The notes: generated by a model not told the origin, from the sequence alone. A stretch of 10,371 nucleotides of DNA from Bacteroidales bacterium (GCA_007124575.1 SLEW01000319.1:1-10371); one strand, 5' to 3'. Shown: positions 1-6,691, numbered from the stretch's first letter. Numbers and translations: made by a program.

Positions 1-518
1 CCGGTTGGTGCAAGGTCTTTTTTTGCCGCCAGGTTAAGGCTTATCTTAGAGAGATGGGCAGCATATACCATCACCGCCTGGGCCAGGTTGAGTGAAGGGT
101 AAGGCCTGATCATAGGAATGGTTGTGAGCAGGTCGCAAAGATCAAGGTCCCTGTTTGCCAGCCCCGACTCTTCACCGCCGAAGGCAATACCGGCAGTAGC
201 AATCATGCCCCCTTTCTCCTCCAGTATTTCCGGCAGCTTGTCAACATGGTGACGATCTTCGCGGATGTTTCGCTTTTTAGCCGCGGTCCCAATAAGCATA
301 GAAATTTCAGCTTTTGCCTCTTCAAGGGATGCAAATACTTGTGCTTGCTCCAGTATGTCAAGAGAGCCGTGGGCTGTTGCCCTTGATCGGTCGCCCAGAT
401 GATCGCACAATGGCCGGACAAACCACAGGTCGTCCATGCCCATCGTTTTGACAGCCCGGGCTGCTGCCCCGGCATTTTCCTCCCGGGCAGTGTCACAAAG
501 AATAAAGACAATCTTCAC
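1..518 (-). CDS. SpoU/TrmH-family RNA 2'-O-methyltransferase (TrmJ/LasT-like), 5' part
   Basis: Probable S-adenosylmethionine-dependent RNA 2'-O-ribose methyltransferase acting on tRNA or rRNA in the cytoplasm. Reading from the GTG at 516-518, 172 codons are present before the window edge cuts the C-terminus. Motif 1 of the SPOUT fold is at residues 14-27 (ENAGAAARAVKTMG, with N15 and the family's catalytic-type arginine R21). Motif 2 is FGGEESGL at 113-120 and motif 3, the SAM-binding knot, is IPMIRPYPSLNLAQAVMVYA at 134-153. These motifs and the HGSLDILEQA stretch (50-59) are typical of the TrmJ/LasT group; the target nucleotide cannot be told from sequence. GTG is chosen because no ATG lies between it and the upstream in-frame stop, and because KIVFILCDT directly before motif 1 is the usual start of the family. 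A different-frame ORF inside it (203-511) is a shadow. Confidence 0.88.
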   Translation of the reverse strand, partial: MKIVFILCDTAREENAGAAARAVKTMGMDDLWFVRPLCDHLGDRSRATAHGSLDILEQAQVFASLEEAKAEISMLIGTAAKKRNIREDRHHVDKLPEILEEKGGMIATAGIAFGGEESGLANRDLDLCDLLTTIPMIRPYPSLNLAQAVMVYAAHLSKISLNLAAKKDLAPT

Positions 519-532
519 TTTTTGTTTACGAA

Positions 533-563
533 AATACGCAAAAGATTAAAATTAATACGCAAA
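533..563. repeat. Direct repeat AATACGCAAA x2, 21-bp period
   Basis: AATACGCAAA occurs at 533-542 and again at 554-563, start to start 21 bp, about two helical turns. It lies 15-45 bp upstream of the GTG start of the minus-strand RNA methyltransferase, so it is placed like an operator over that gene's promoter. On the minus strand TTG (566-564), a 17-base gap and ATCTTTTG (546-539) form only a poor match to the Bacteroidota promoter. That the repeat binds a regulator is inference from position and spacing. Confidence 0.4.
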
Positions 564-671
564 CAAGGTTGTCAGCATCAAAAAACCGAACCCAAAACGC
601 CACTTAACTCCATTATTATCACGATTATAGAATAAATATGTTTATAAAATCCAAAATTTTTTATTTTTTTC

Positions 672-701
672 TTGTAGAATTAAATATTTGAATTATATTT
701 G
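672..701 (+). promoter_or_regulatory. Bacteroidota-type promoter for the 150-residue Cys-cluster gene
   Basis: TTG at 672-674 (-33 element) and TATATTTG at 694-701 (exact TAnnTTTG -7 element) are separated by 19 bases, within the 17-23 range known for Bacteroidota housekeeping promoters. The expected transcription start is near 707-709, giving a leader of about 20 bases before the ATG at 727. The position also rules out the earlier ATG-like start at 688, which lies upstream of the -7 element. Confidence 0.7.
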
Positions 702-726
702 CCATAAAACTAATATTTTCTTACAC

Positions 727-1179
727 ATGAGAATATATTTTAACGACACATTATGCAAAAAATGCCCTTTTGGTCATTTGAAAAAATGCTTGTACAAGAA
801 GTTGTTTTACCGCTATGTTTTACCACCTTACAGCAAGCTAAAGCTGATACACAAGTGCGAGTACTATCAAAAAATATTTTTCAGGGGCCAGCTTGTGGTA
901 ATCGATCTGTATCATAGGATAAAAAGAGCCGATGGGCGCTGTGATTACGTGATGGCAAAAAAGAATGTGGTTGGCACCATCGCAGGGGCAAGGGGCGCAA
1001 AATACATTGTCGACCTTCTGGAGCCCTCTTTTTTGCAGCGCAAAAACAAGGTTAAGGTGTTTCTGCAGGCACACCAGCATGCCAAAATGATCAGGCCGGT
1101 CGATATAGAACGATACGATGTTGATTACCCCCGGGGCATTGAGGTGGAAAGTGCCAGCCTCTCCCTGCCAAGCAACTAG
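727..1179 (+). CDS. Unrecognised small basic protein with N-terminal cysteine cluster
   Basis: I do not recognise this 150-residue protein. Cysteines at 10, 13, 21 and 44 give the pattern C-x2-C-x7-C-x22-C (around CKKCPFGHLKKC), which could bind zinc or an iron-sulfur cluster. A fifth cysteine is at 72. The N-terminal half is rich in Lys, Tyr and Arg; residues 81-98 hold a small-residue stretch (VVGTIAGARGAKYIVDL); the C-terminus (122-150) is acidic to neutral. No signal peptide or clear membrane segment is seen. The ATG at 727 is preferred over the in-frame start at 688 because the latter falls inside the promoter. It stands alone, divergent from the RNA methyltransferase and convergent with the DUF255 gene. 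Codon use is like its neighbours in the second half but more AT-rich in the first 100 bases. Its function is unknown; a nucleic-acid or metal-binding role is only a guess. Confidence 0.75.
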   Translation: MRIYFNDTLCKKCPFGHLKKCLYKKLFYRYVLPPYSKLKLIHKCEYYQKIFFRGQLVVIDLYHRIKRADGRCDYVMAKKNVVGTIAGARGAKYIVDLLEPSFLQRKNKVKVFLQAHQHAKMIRPVDIERYDVDYPRGIEVESASLSLPSN

Positions 1180-1207
1180 GTTTTTGACATCTCCCGGGGG
1201 GCGAAAT

Positions 1208-1228
1208 GGTTTGGGGTTTGGGGTTAAC
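1208..1228 (+). repeat. Degenerate GGTTTGG heptamer repeat (3 units)
   Basis: GGTTTGG (1208-1214), GGTTTGG (1215-1221) and GGTTAAC (1222-1228) lie in tandem in the gap between two convergent genes. A related three-unit block is at 8250-8270, also between convergent genes. See the finding on these paired gene ends. Confidence 0.55.
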
Positions 1229-1255
1229 CTTCCATGCTCAGGTTAATGCCTCAAT

Positions 1256-1274
1256 AGCGTTGACACTCAGCGCT
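1256..1274. terminator. Hairpin between convergent genes, possible terminator
   Basis: AGCGTTGA (1256-1263) pairs with TCAGCGCT (1267-1274) over 8 bp with one G-U pair and a 3-base loop (CAC). It begins 7 bases past the DUF255 stop codon (1281-1283) and 77 bases past the stop of the cysteine-cluster gene. No run of U follows on either strand, so it is not a classical intrinsic terminator. It could still end transcription or stabilise the 3' end. It contains part of the 9-mer GCGCTCAGC (1270-1278) also found at 8270-8278. Confidence 0.35.
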
Positions 1275-1280
1275 CAGCTC

Positions 1281-3314
1281 TTAACCTTCATCCCCTTTCA
1301 TCTGCCGCAAGGCCTCTTCTGGGTCCTCCACGGGCGCCTTACAGCTTCCCATGGTACACACGTAAATCATGGTTTTTCCATCAACAAAGCGGCTTTCAAA
1401 GAGCGGCAGTCCGGAAGCTCCATGTTCGGATTCTGCGGCAGCGATGAGGGCATCGGGAAGAAAGCGCTGATGAAAGGCGCGGGCCTTTTCCCTGGCATCC
1501 GGGCCTGTGATCACGACAGTATGAAACGGACGGGTGTGGTGCATAAGGAGGATGCCCCAGTTGGTAAAGCTGCTGCTGTATTTATCCAGCTTATCCTGCA
1601 TGTCATGAAGCATTTGGGTGCTTCGCTGCCCCCATTCGGGCAGTTCAAAAAAATGCGCCAGGTAAAAAAGTACGCGGGCCATTATGCTGTTGGATGCAGG
1701 GATCACATTGTCGAACAATTCATAATGCGGTGCTGCCAATTGCTCTGATTCATCTGAGGCATAAGCAAAAAGCATGCTCTTTTCCGAACTGAAATGGCTG
1801 ATAGCATATCCGGTCATCATTTTTGCCTGTTTCAGATAGTTTACATGGCCGGTTACTTCATAAAGACGGATGAGTGCTTTGGCAAAAAGGGCATAATCAT
1901 CAAGAAAGCCATCTATTTGTGCCCTGGTGCCGTCGGTTTTTCGAAACAACTTGCCATCCGGCTCCACAACATGAGCAAGAAAAAAGTCGGCAGCCTTTAT
2001 GGCTCTTTTCAGGAAGGCGTCGTCACCGAAAGCTGCTGCTGCGTCTGCCAGCCCTTCGATCATCAAGGCGTTCCATGCAGTCAGCACCTTGTTGTCGAGG
2101 CCGGGAGCTACGCGTTTACTGCGGACGTCCAGGAGCTTTTGTCCGGCGCGGGCCATTTTGTCACGCACCGCTTCCGGCTCCATCTCTTTTCTGTGAGCAA
2201 AACTTTCAACATCCTCCTCTCTGAGCAGGATGTTCTTGTGATCTTCCCACAATCCCTTTTTTCCAACCTGGTAATACTCTTTCACCAGCGGGGCTTCTTC
2301 ACCCAAAACCTGATCTATCTCTTTTGTCTTCCACACATAATATTTACCCTCTTCTCCTTCACTGTCTGCGTCCAGCGCAGCATAAAAAACACCATCCGGA
2401 GAAGTGAGCTCCCTGTCAACAAATGAGACCGTATCATATACCACTTCACGGTAAAGCGGATTGCCTGTAACCTTCCAGGCTTTGGCATACAACGAGACCA
2501 GCTGGCCATTATCATAAAGCATTTTCTCAAAATGGGGCACCTTCCATTTGGCATCTGTGGCATAACGGGCAAAACCGCCACCTATCTGATCGTATATACC
2601 CCCCATGGCCATTTTGTTCAGGCTGAGCACCACCTGGTTGAGCATTTCCGGCTTATTTTCCTGCATGGCTACATGCATCAGAAACTCGTGATTATTAGGC
2701 AGCGGAAACTTTGGGGCGCCTTTTGTGCCGCCTTCCTCATCATCCATGTATTGCATCAGGTTGTCGGCCATGCTGAGTAACTCCTTTTTCGAAAAGGCCG
2801 CTTTATCCTTTCCGGTTACGACGAGATTGCTTTTAGCTACCCCTTCTGTCAGGTTTTGCGCCTGCTGCACCACCTCATCATGGTTATCGTGATACAAGGA
2901 AGCCACACGTGAAAGAATGTTTTTCCACTGCTCTTTTGGAAAGTACGTGCCGCCCCAGAATGGCCGGCCATCAGGAAGGGCAAAACAGTTTAGCGGCCAG
3001 CCTCCATGTCCCGACACCATTTGCACGGCCGTCATATAAAGATGGTCAATATCAGGCCTCTCTTCCCTGTCCACCTTGATGCATACAAAATCCTTGTTCA
3101 TCAAATACGCCACCTCCTCGTCTTCAAAGCTTTCATGCTCCATCACGTGGCACCAGTGGCAGGCAGAGTAGCCGACACTGACCAGGAGCGGTTTGTTTTC
3201 CCTGCGCGCCTTTTCCAGTGCCTCTTCGCCCCACGGGTGCCAGTCAACAGGATTATTCAGGTGTTGAAGAAGGTAGGGGCTTGTTTGGCCTTTTAAATGA
3301 TTTTCCTTAGCCAT
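1281..3314 (-). CDS. DUF255 thioredoxin-like protein (SPATA20/YyaL family)
   Basis: A 677-residue cytoplasmic protein of the DUF255 family (bacterial YyaL, animal SPATA20). The N-terminal thioredoxin-like domain (about 1-165) has the redox motif C52-H-W-C55 in SVGYSACHWCHVMEHESFED, then KVDREERPD (80-88) and GGWPLNCFALPDGRPFWGGTYFP (104-126), the family signatures. From about 175 the protein is an (alpha/alpha)-barrel related to glycan epimerases, with GAPKFP (199-204), GGIYDQIGGGFARYATDAKW (238-257) and VPHFEKMLYDN (259-269). The family's biochemical role is not settled; a thiol-redox function is suggested by CxxC. The ATG at 3314 is preferred to the upstream start at 3353 since it begins MAKENHLKGQTSPYLLQH as in the family, and it leaves a 14-base gap after the SDR gene instead of a 25-base overlap. 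It is probably co-transcribed with that gene. Length is normal for the family (about 670-700). Large ORFs on the other strand here are shadows. Confidence 0.95.
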   Translation of the reverse strand: MAKENHLKGQTSPYLLQHLNNPVDWHPWGEEALEKARRENKPLLVSVGYSACHWCHVMEHESFEDEEVAYLMNKDFVCIKVDREERPDIDHLYMTAVQMVSGHGGWPLNCFALPDGRPFWGGTYFPKEQWKNILSRVASLYHDNHDEVVQQAQNLTEGVAKSNLVVTGKDKAAFSKKELLSMADNLMQYMDDEEGGTKGAPKFPLPNNHEFLMHVAMQENKPEMLNQVVLSLNKMAMGGIYDQIGGGFARYATDAKWKVPHFEKMLYDNGQLVSLYAKAWKVTGNPLYREVVYDTVSFVDRELTSPDGVFYAALDADSEGEEGKYYVWKTKEIDQVLGEEAPLVKEYYQVGKKGLWEDHKNILLREEDVESFAHRKEMEPEAVRDKMARAGQKLLDVRSKRVAPGLDNKVLTAWNALMIEGLADAAAAFGDDAFLKRAIKAADFFLAHVVEPDGKLFRKTDGTRAQIDGFLDDYALFAKALIRLYEVTGHVNYLKQAKMMTGYAISHFSSEKSMLFAYASDESEQLAAPHYELFDNVIPASNSIMARVLFYLAHFFELPEWGQRSTQMLHDMQDKLDKYSSSFTNWGILLMHHTRPFHTVVITGPDAREKARAFHQRFLPDALIAAAESEHGASGLPLFESRFVDGKTMIYVCTMGSCKAPVEDPEEALRQMKGDEG

Positions 3315-3328
3315 AAGGTCTCTTTTTT

Positions 3329-4174
3329 TTATTGATGCGCCTTTTGCCTGCAATATTCTTCACTGACCTCCCATAGCCTTTCCGCCACGTCCATGTCCAT
3401 CGCATGCCGTGTGGGCCTTGCCTGTTTTTTCTTGACGAAATAGCCCCCGGAAACGCCCTCCACCTCAGGCGAAGCAGCAAGATAGATGGAGGTTTCTGCC
3501 CCTTTCTCCGGCGTGATCATAAACAGCCCGAATATTTTCCGGAAGACCAAAGGCATTTTGTCGAACAGCCGGGTGCTGACCACCCCGGGGTGCAGGCAGT
3601 TTGCAGTCACGCCCGTTCCTTCGAGGTCTTTTGCCAGCTTCCGGGTAAATAAAATGTTTGCCAGCTTACCCTGGCCATAGGAGCGCATGCTGGACCACCT
3701 TTTCTTGCCTTCAAGGTCATCAAAGTTCATTTTGGTCTGTTTGTGCGCAGAACTGGAAACATTTACTATACGTGCCGGGGCGCTGGCTTTGATGGTGTCC
3801 AGCAGCAGGTATGTGAGCATGAATGGCGCCAGATGGTTGACAGCAAAATTCATCTCTATACCATCTTCCGACTCCCGGCGTTTCACCTCCCAGGTGCCTG
3901 CATTGTTGACGAGCAGATGCAATGTGTCATGCTTCTGTTTATATTCCTCAGCAAATTGCCGGATTGACTCCAGGGAGTCGAGGTGGCAGGAAATGAGCTC
4001 CACAGACGTATTGCCTGTCTTTTCGCCGATTTCCTGTTTCAGCTCCTCTCCTTTTGCCATATTCCTGACGGGCAGAACGAGCCTTGCGCCCTTTTCTGCT
4101 ATCGCCAGCGCGGTTATACGGCCTATCCCTGAAGTAGCACCGGTGATTATCGCGTTCTTGTCTTTTAAATCCAT
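3329..4174 (-). CDS. Short-chain dehydrogenase/reductase (retinol dehydrogenase-like)
   Basis: A 281-residue NAD(P)-dependent oxidoreductase of the classical SDR superfamily. The cofactor motif TGATSGIG is at 11-18, with R37 after the second strand (VLPVRN), suggesting NADP(H) preference. NNAG is at 90-93, the structural Asn at 113 (NHL), the catalytic Ser at about 140-142 (NVSSSA), Tyr166 and Lys170 (YGQGK), and HPGVVSTRLF at 195-204. The overall pattern (LxSIRxFAEEY, HPGVV, then PEKGAETSIYLAASPEVEGVSG) is that of the retinol dehydrogenase/WW-domain oxidoreductase-like group, which in bacteria has broad or unknown carbonyl/alcohol substrates. It is the first gene of a minus-strand pair, 14 bases before the DUF255 gene, and diverges from the metallophosphoesterase across a 100-base gap. 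No clear -7 element is seen for this strand in that gap. The substrate cannot be predicted. Confidence 0.93.
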   Translation of the reverse strand: MDLKDKNAIITGATSGIGRITALAIAEKGARLVLPVRNMAKGEELKQEIGEKTGNTSVELISCHLDSLESIRQFAEEYKQKHDTLHLLVNNAGTWEVKRRESEDGIEMNFAVNHLAPFMLTYLLLDTIKASAPARIVNVSSSAHKQTKMNFDDLEGKKRWSSMRSYGQGKLANILFTRKLAKDLEGTGVTANCLHPGVVSTRLFDKMPLVFRKIFGLFMITPEKGAETSIYLAASPEVEGVSGGYFVKKKQARPTRHAMDMDVAERLWEVSEEYCRQKAHQ

Positions 4175-4232
4175 AACACGTTTTTTTTCGCTGCTTCCGG
4201 AAAAATCCGTAATGTGTAATCAAAAACAGCTT

Positions 4233-4240
4233 TATATTTA
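4233..4240 (+). promoter_or_regulatory. Possible -7 element of the metallophosphoesterase gene
   Basis: TATATTTA matches TAnnTTTG at all but the last base and sits 34 bases before the TTG start at 4275. No TTG is found at the right distance for a -33 element, so the call is weak. If real, the leader to the TTG start would be about 30 bases, in line with the other promoters here, and to the ATG at 4323 about 77. Confidence 0.3.
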
Positions 4241-4274
4241 ATGTTCTTAAACAAAAACATTTTTCGGAACCAGA

Positions 4275-5504
4275 TTGTTTGAAATACAGAAGAAAGAAGC
4301 AATACAGGAATTACAAACACAGATGCAGAGAAAGATGGCCTTTTTGATATTTTTCACCATAGTATTGACCGTTTACGCCCTGGTCAACTACTACATTTAC
4401 ACCCGCGGGCTGCAGGCCTTGCCTGCCGGGGGCGGCACCCGAACCTGGTTCACGGGGGTTTTTTGGTTGCTCGCGGCTACCTATGTGGCCGGAAGGATCC
4501 TCGAAAACCTCTATCTCGGCACGATGAGTGATGTGCTGGTGTGGACGGGCTCATTCTGGCTTGGTGCCATGCTATACTTTTTCCTGCTGGTGGTTTTTTT
4601 CGATTTGTTAAGACTGATTCACCACATCATACCCTATTTCCCTTCGATCGTAACTGAAAACATGGTGCAGGTCAGACAGTACCTTTTTGCTGGTTCTGTA
4701 TTGCTGGTGGCACTTCTTCTCACCTTTGGCCATATCAACACACGCCACCCGGTGTTGCGTGAGCTGGATATTGACATAAGCCACAAGGACGCCCGGGACA
4801 TGGACAAGCTTCATGCTGTTTTGCTTTCGGATATTCATCTGGGCACATTAATTGGGAATGGCCAGTTCCGGAAGATTGTAGACCGGGTGATGGCTCTGGA
4901 GCCAGACATCATTTTTCTTGCCGGCGACATGCTGGATGAAGACCTGGAGCCTGTTATACGGCAGAATATCGGGACCACTTTAAAGGACCTCCATGCACCG
5001 CTGGGCGTATATGGCGTGATGGGAAACCATGAACACATCGGGGGTTCGAAGGATGCATATGCCTACCTTGTTGGACATGGCATCCAAATGATACGTGATG
5101 ATGCGGTGAAGGTAAATGATGCTTTTTACGTGGTTGGCCGCGACGACAGGGACAAGCGTCGTTTCAGCGGCCGGGAGCGAAAGCCGCTTGCTGATGTGCT
5201 GGAAGGGGTAGACTTCAGGTATCCGGTCATTCTGCTTGATCATCAGCCTTTTTACCTTGAAAAGGCGGCGGCGCTGGGCGTAGACTTACAGCTGTCGGGA
5301 CACACGCACCACGGTCAGCTTTGGCCGCTTAACTACATCACACAGGCCATGTATAGCATCAGTCATGGTTACGGAAAGGTTGACGGCATGCATGCATACG
5401 TGTCGAACGGCGTAGGCACCTGGGGGCCGCCTGTGCGCATAGGCAACCGTCCGGAGATTGTGCAGCTAAACATCCGGTTTGGTGAGCGGCAAGATAAAGA
5501 TTAA
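4275..5504 (+). CDS. Membrane-anchored calcineurin-like metallophosphoesterase
   Basis: A 409-residue protein with four predicted membrane segments (about 21-43, 60-77, 90-112, 136-153) followed by a calcineurin-type phosphoesterase domain (about 177-402), as in YkuE/YpbG-like proteins. Metal-binding motifs are complete: SDIHLG with D186 and H188, AGDMLDED with D218, GNHEH with N251 and H252, H324 in LLDHQP, and GHTHHGQ at 342-348 (H343, H345). YVSNGVGTWGPPVRIGNRPE (375-394) is the usual family C-terminus. Known relatives hydrolyse phosphoesters, some of them UDP-sugar-lipid or phospholipid-type substrates; the substrate here is unknown, and orientation of the domain is not determined. The longest reading starts at a TTG (4275), adding an amphipathic Lys/Gln-rich stretch before the first membrane helix. 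ATG codons at 4323 and 4335 are alternatives and would leave 393 or 389 residues. It is a single gene, divergent from the SDR pair and convergent with the small membrane-protein cluster. Confidence 0.92.
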   Translation: MFEIQKKEAIQELQTQMQRKMAFLIFFTIVLTVYALVNYYIYTRGLQALPAGGGTRTWFTGVFWLLAATYVAGRILENLYLGTMSDVLVWTGSFWLGAMLYFFLLVVFFDLLRLIHHIIPYFPSIVTENMVQVRQYLFAGSVLLVALLLTFGHINTRHPVLRELDIDISHKDARDMDKLHAVLLSDIHLGTLIGNGQFRKIVDRVMALEPDIIFLAGDMLDEDLEPVIRQNIGTTLKDLHAPLGVYGVMGNHEHIGGSKDAYAYLVGHGIQMIRDDAVKVNDAFYVVGRDDRDKRRFSGRERKPLADVLEGVDFRYPVILLDHQPFYLEKAAALGVDLQLSGHTHHGQLWPLNYITQAMYSISHGYGKVDGMHAYVSNGVGTWGPPVRIGNRPEIVQLNIRFGERQDKD

Positions 5505-5553
5505 TTGATGGCCTCAGCTTCACAAAGAGAGGGGCATAATAAATGGGGGAGTG

Positions 5554-5832
5554 CTAATACGTAACATGATCTTCATCCCGGGCATCCCGTTTTTTCTTTT
5601 TGGAACCTCCGAACATCCGGCTCACATAGGCGCTCATGCGTTGAAAGAGATATGAAGCTTGCTGGATTGCGGCGAAAGCACGTTTTGCATTAGAAAACAA
5701 GATCGTGAGCCTTTCAATAGCATGAAAGCTTTCATTGACGTTTTTTTCCGCCAGCAAAGCTTCATAACGGGCACGCGCCTTTTCAACCCGGATGTCATCC
5801 ATGGTTCTGATATTTTTGATTGCTTCAAACAT
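5554..5832 (-). CDS. Small charged, probably coiled-coil protein of the YtxH cluster
   Basis: A 92-residue soluble protein of no family I can name. Residues 1-60 are highly charged and helical in character (MFEAIKNIRTMDDIRVEKAR and on), with alternating Arg/Glu/Ala suited to a coiled coil. Residues 55-75 are amphipathic (SYLFQRMSAYVSRMF). The tail is a run of lysines (78-81) followed by acidic residues. It ends 49 bases from the convergent metallophosphoesterase. It is the last gene of a minus-strand group with a YtxH protein and a two-helix membrane protein. In enterobacteria the corresponding third place after yqjD-yqjE is held by yqjK, also a small charged helical protein; the likeness is of place and character only. 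It is 97 bases downstream of the membrane-protein gene, a gap holding two palindromes, so it may have its own transcript end or start. Confidence 0.75.
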   Translation of the reverse strand: MFEAIKNIRTMDDIRVEKARARYEALLAEKNVNESFHAIERLTILFSNAKRAFAAIQQASYLFQRMSAYVSRMFGGSKKKKRDARDEDHVTY

Positions 5833-5909
5833 ACGCGTAAGTCGCTTAATGTTTCCGGTCAGGGAAACGGGTTGTTTTTAATGCAACATCTTTGACTCAT
5901 AGTTCAACG

Positions 5910-5937
5910 CCAGGGCCCTGGGGCACATATTATGTGC
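5910..5937. repeat. Two adjacent palindromes at the end of the holin-like gene
   Basis: CCAGGGCCCTGG (5910-5921) is a perfect 12-bp palindrome. Right beside it GCACAT (5923-5928) and ATGTGC (5932-5937) form a 6-bp stem with a 3-base loop that includes the TAA stop (5930-5932, minus strand) of the membrane-protein gene. Read on the minus strand the order is stem-loop then palindrome, with no U run, so it is not a classical terminator. It may attenuate or stabilise RNA between the second and third gene of the cluster, or be a protein-binding site. Confidence 0.4.
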
Positions 5938-6307
5938 GCGTTTCGGTTGGTTCATCATCATCCGATACAAAAAACTGTCTCACAATACGAATGGAAATGC
6001 GGCCGAATATTCGCTTCCTGGCTGCAATAAGAACAAACAGCACCAGAAGATAGACCCCCGCTACGATAAGCATGCCATACAGGTTGGAATCCAGCAACTG
6101 GCCCAGATAGATGGCAGCAGCCCCCGAAAGAAACAATAGCGCCAGGAGGCCTGCCATCATCAGGAAGATATTAGCCAAAAGGCGGCTAATAAACTTAACA
6201 GCTTTTTCAAAAGCCAACACCCCATAGTAAGATGATTTAGCCTCAATATATGATTTGATGTTGTCTTTTGTGCTGGCAATTTGCGAAAACAGATCTTTGC
6301 CTTCCAT
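5930..6307 (-). CDS. Two-helix membrane protein, phage-holin-family/DUF1469 (YqjE-like)
   Basis: A 125-residue inner-membrane protein. The N-terminal 40 residues are amphipathic and charged (MEGKDLFSQIASTKDNIKSY and on, with the YIEAKSSYYGVLAFEKAVK type of stretch common in this group). Two hydrophobic helices follow, about 42-68 and 77-96, joined by a short loop (LLDSNLYG). A positively charged segment (98-110) and an acidic tail (DDDEP, 116-120) follow. This layout is that of the YqjE/DUF1469 'phage holin' superfamily; despite the name there is no sign of phage or lysis genes nearby. Its role is not known; in enterobacteria yqjE lies next to yqjD, which anchors ribosomes to the membrane in stationary phase. 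The start codon is 17 bases after the YtxH stop, so the two are likely co-transcribed. Confidence 0.8.
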   Translation of the reverse strand: MEGKDLFSQIASTKDNIKSYIEAKSSYYGVLAFEKAVKFISRLLANIFLMMAGLLALLFLSGAAAIYLGQLLDSNLYGMLIVAGVYLLVLFVLIAARKRIFGRISIRIVRQFFVSDDDEPTETRT

Positions 6308-6324
6308 GAAAAATACGTTTGGGA

Positions 6325-6579
6325 TTATTTACTCTCTTCTGGCATGGCTTTTTTCACACGCTCTTTGGCCTCGTCTGTTTTTTCTTTGACGTAGCCCTTG
6401 AGCTCATCAAACTTTTCATTGAACTGCTTGCCAAGGTCGTCGGAGTACTCCTTACTCATCTCACTTACCTTTTTTCTGGTTTCCTTGCCTGAGGTTGGCG
6501 CAAACAAAAGACCCGCTGCAACACCCACAGCTGCACCAAATACAAAACCAAATACTATTTTTCCACTTGAATTACTCAT
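6325..6579 (-). CDS. YtxH domain-containing membrane protein
   Basis: An 84-residue protein with one N-terminal glycine-rich membrane helix (about 8-26, KIVFGFVFGAAVGVAAGLLF), the YtxH signature LFAPTSGKETRKK (25-37), and a charged amphipathic helix to the end (40-82) with many Lys/Glu pairs. YtxH proteins are often general-stress genes in Bacillus; their exact role is unclear. The ATG at 6579 is chosen over the upstream reading to 6663 since SNSSGKIVFGF is the usual beginning. It leads the three-gene minus-strand cluster and has a good promoter at 6661-6691. The single N-terminal helix plus long charged helix is similar in plan to DUF883/YqjD, with the helix at the opposite end. Confidence 0.9.
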   Translation of the reverse strand: MSNSSGKIVFGFVFGAAVGVAAGLLFAPTSGKETRKKVSEMSKEYSDDLGKQFNEKFDELKGYVKEKTDEAKERVKKAMPEESK

Positions 6580-6660
6580 AATATCATCATTTTTAAGGTT
6601 AAACGATCGATTAACTGTAATAATTCTGCGAAAAATCCTTGTTTTTTTTCGCATTAAAAA

Positions 6661-6691
6661 CAAATATAATGAAAAATCCGTTACTTCGCAA
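6661..6691 (-). promoter_or_regulatory. Bacteroidota-type promoter of the YtxH cluster
   Basis: On the minus strand TTG (6691-6689) and TATATTTG (6668-6661, an exact TAnnTTTG) are 20 bases apart. The expected transcription start near 6655 would leave a leader of about 75 bases before the ATG at 6579, longer than for the other genes here. Confidence 0.65.

Noticed and set aside
203..511. 102-codon minus-strand ORF
   Set aside because: It is in another frame of the RNA methyltransferase, whose own frame holds all SPOUT motifs; the product resembles nothing.
1206..1748. 180-codon plus-strand ORF, with further plus-strand ORFs at 1794-2426, 2532-2780 and 3006-3296
   Set aside because: All are antisense to the DUF255 gene, whose frame is continuous and shows clear family motifs.
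3687..4241. 184-codon plus-strand ORF
   Set aside because: Antisense to the SDR gene, which has complete cofactor and catalytic motifs.
5930..6307. Phage lysis holin, hinting at a prophage
   Set aside because: The holin label belongs to a broad membrane-protein superfamily; neighbours are YtxH and a charged protein, with no endolysin, integrase or structural genes.
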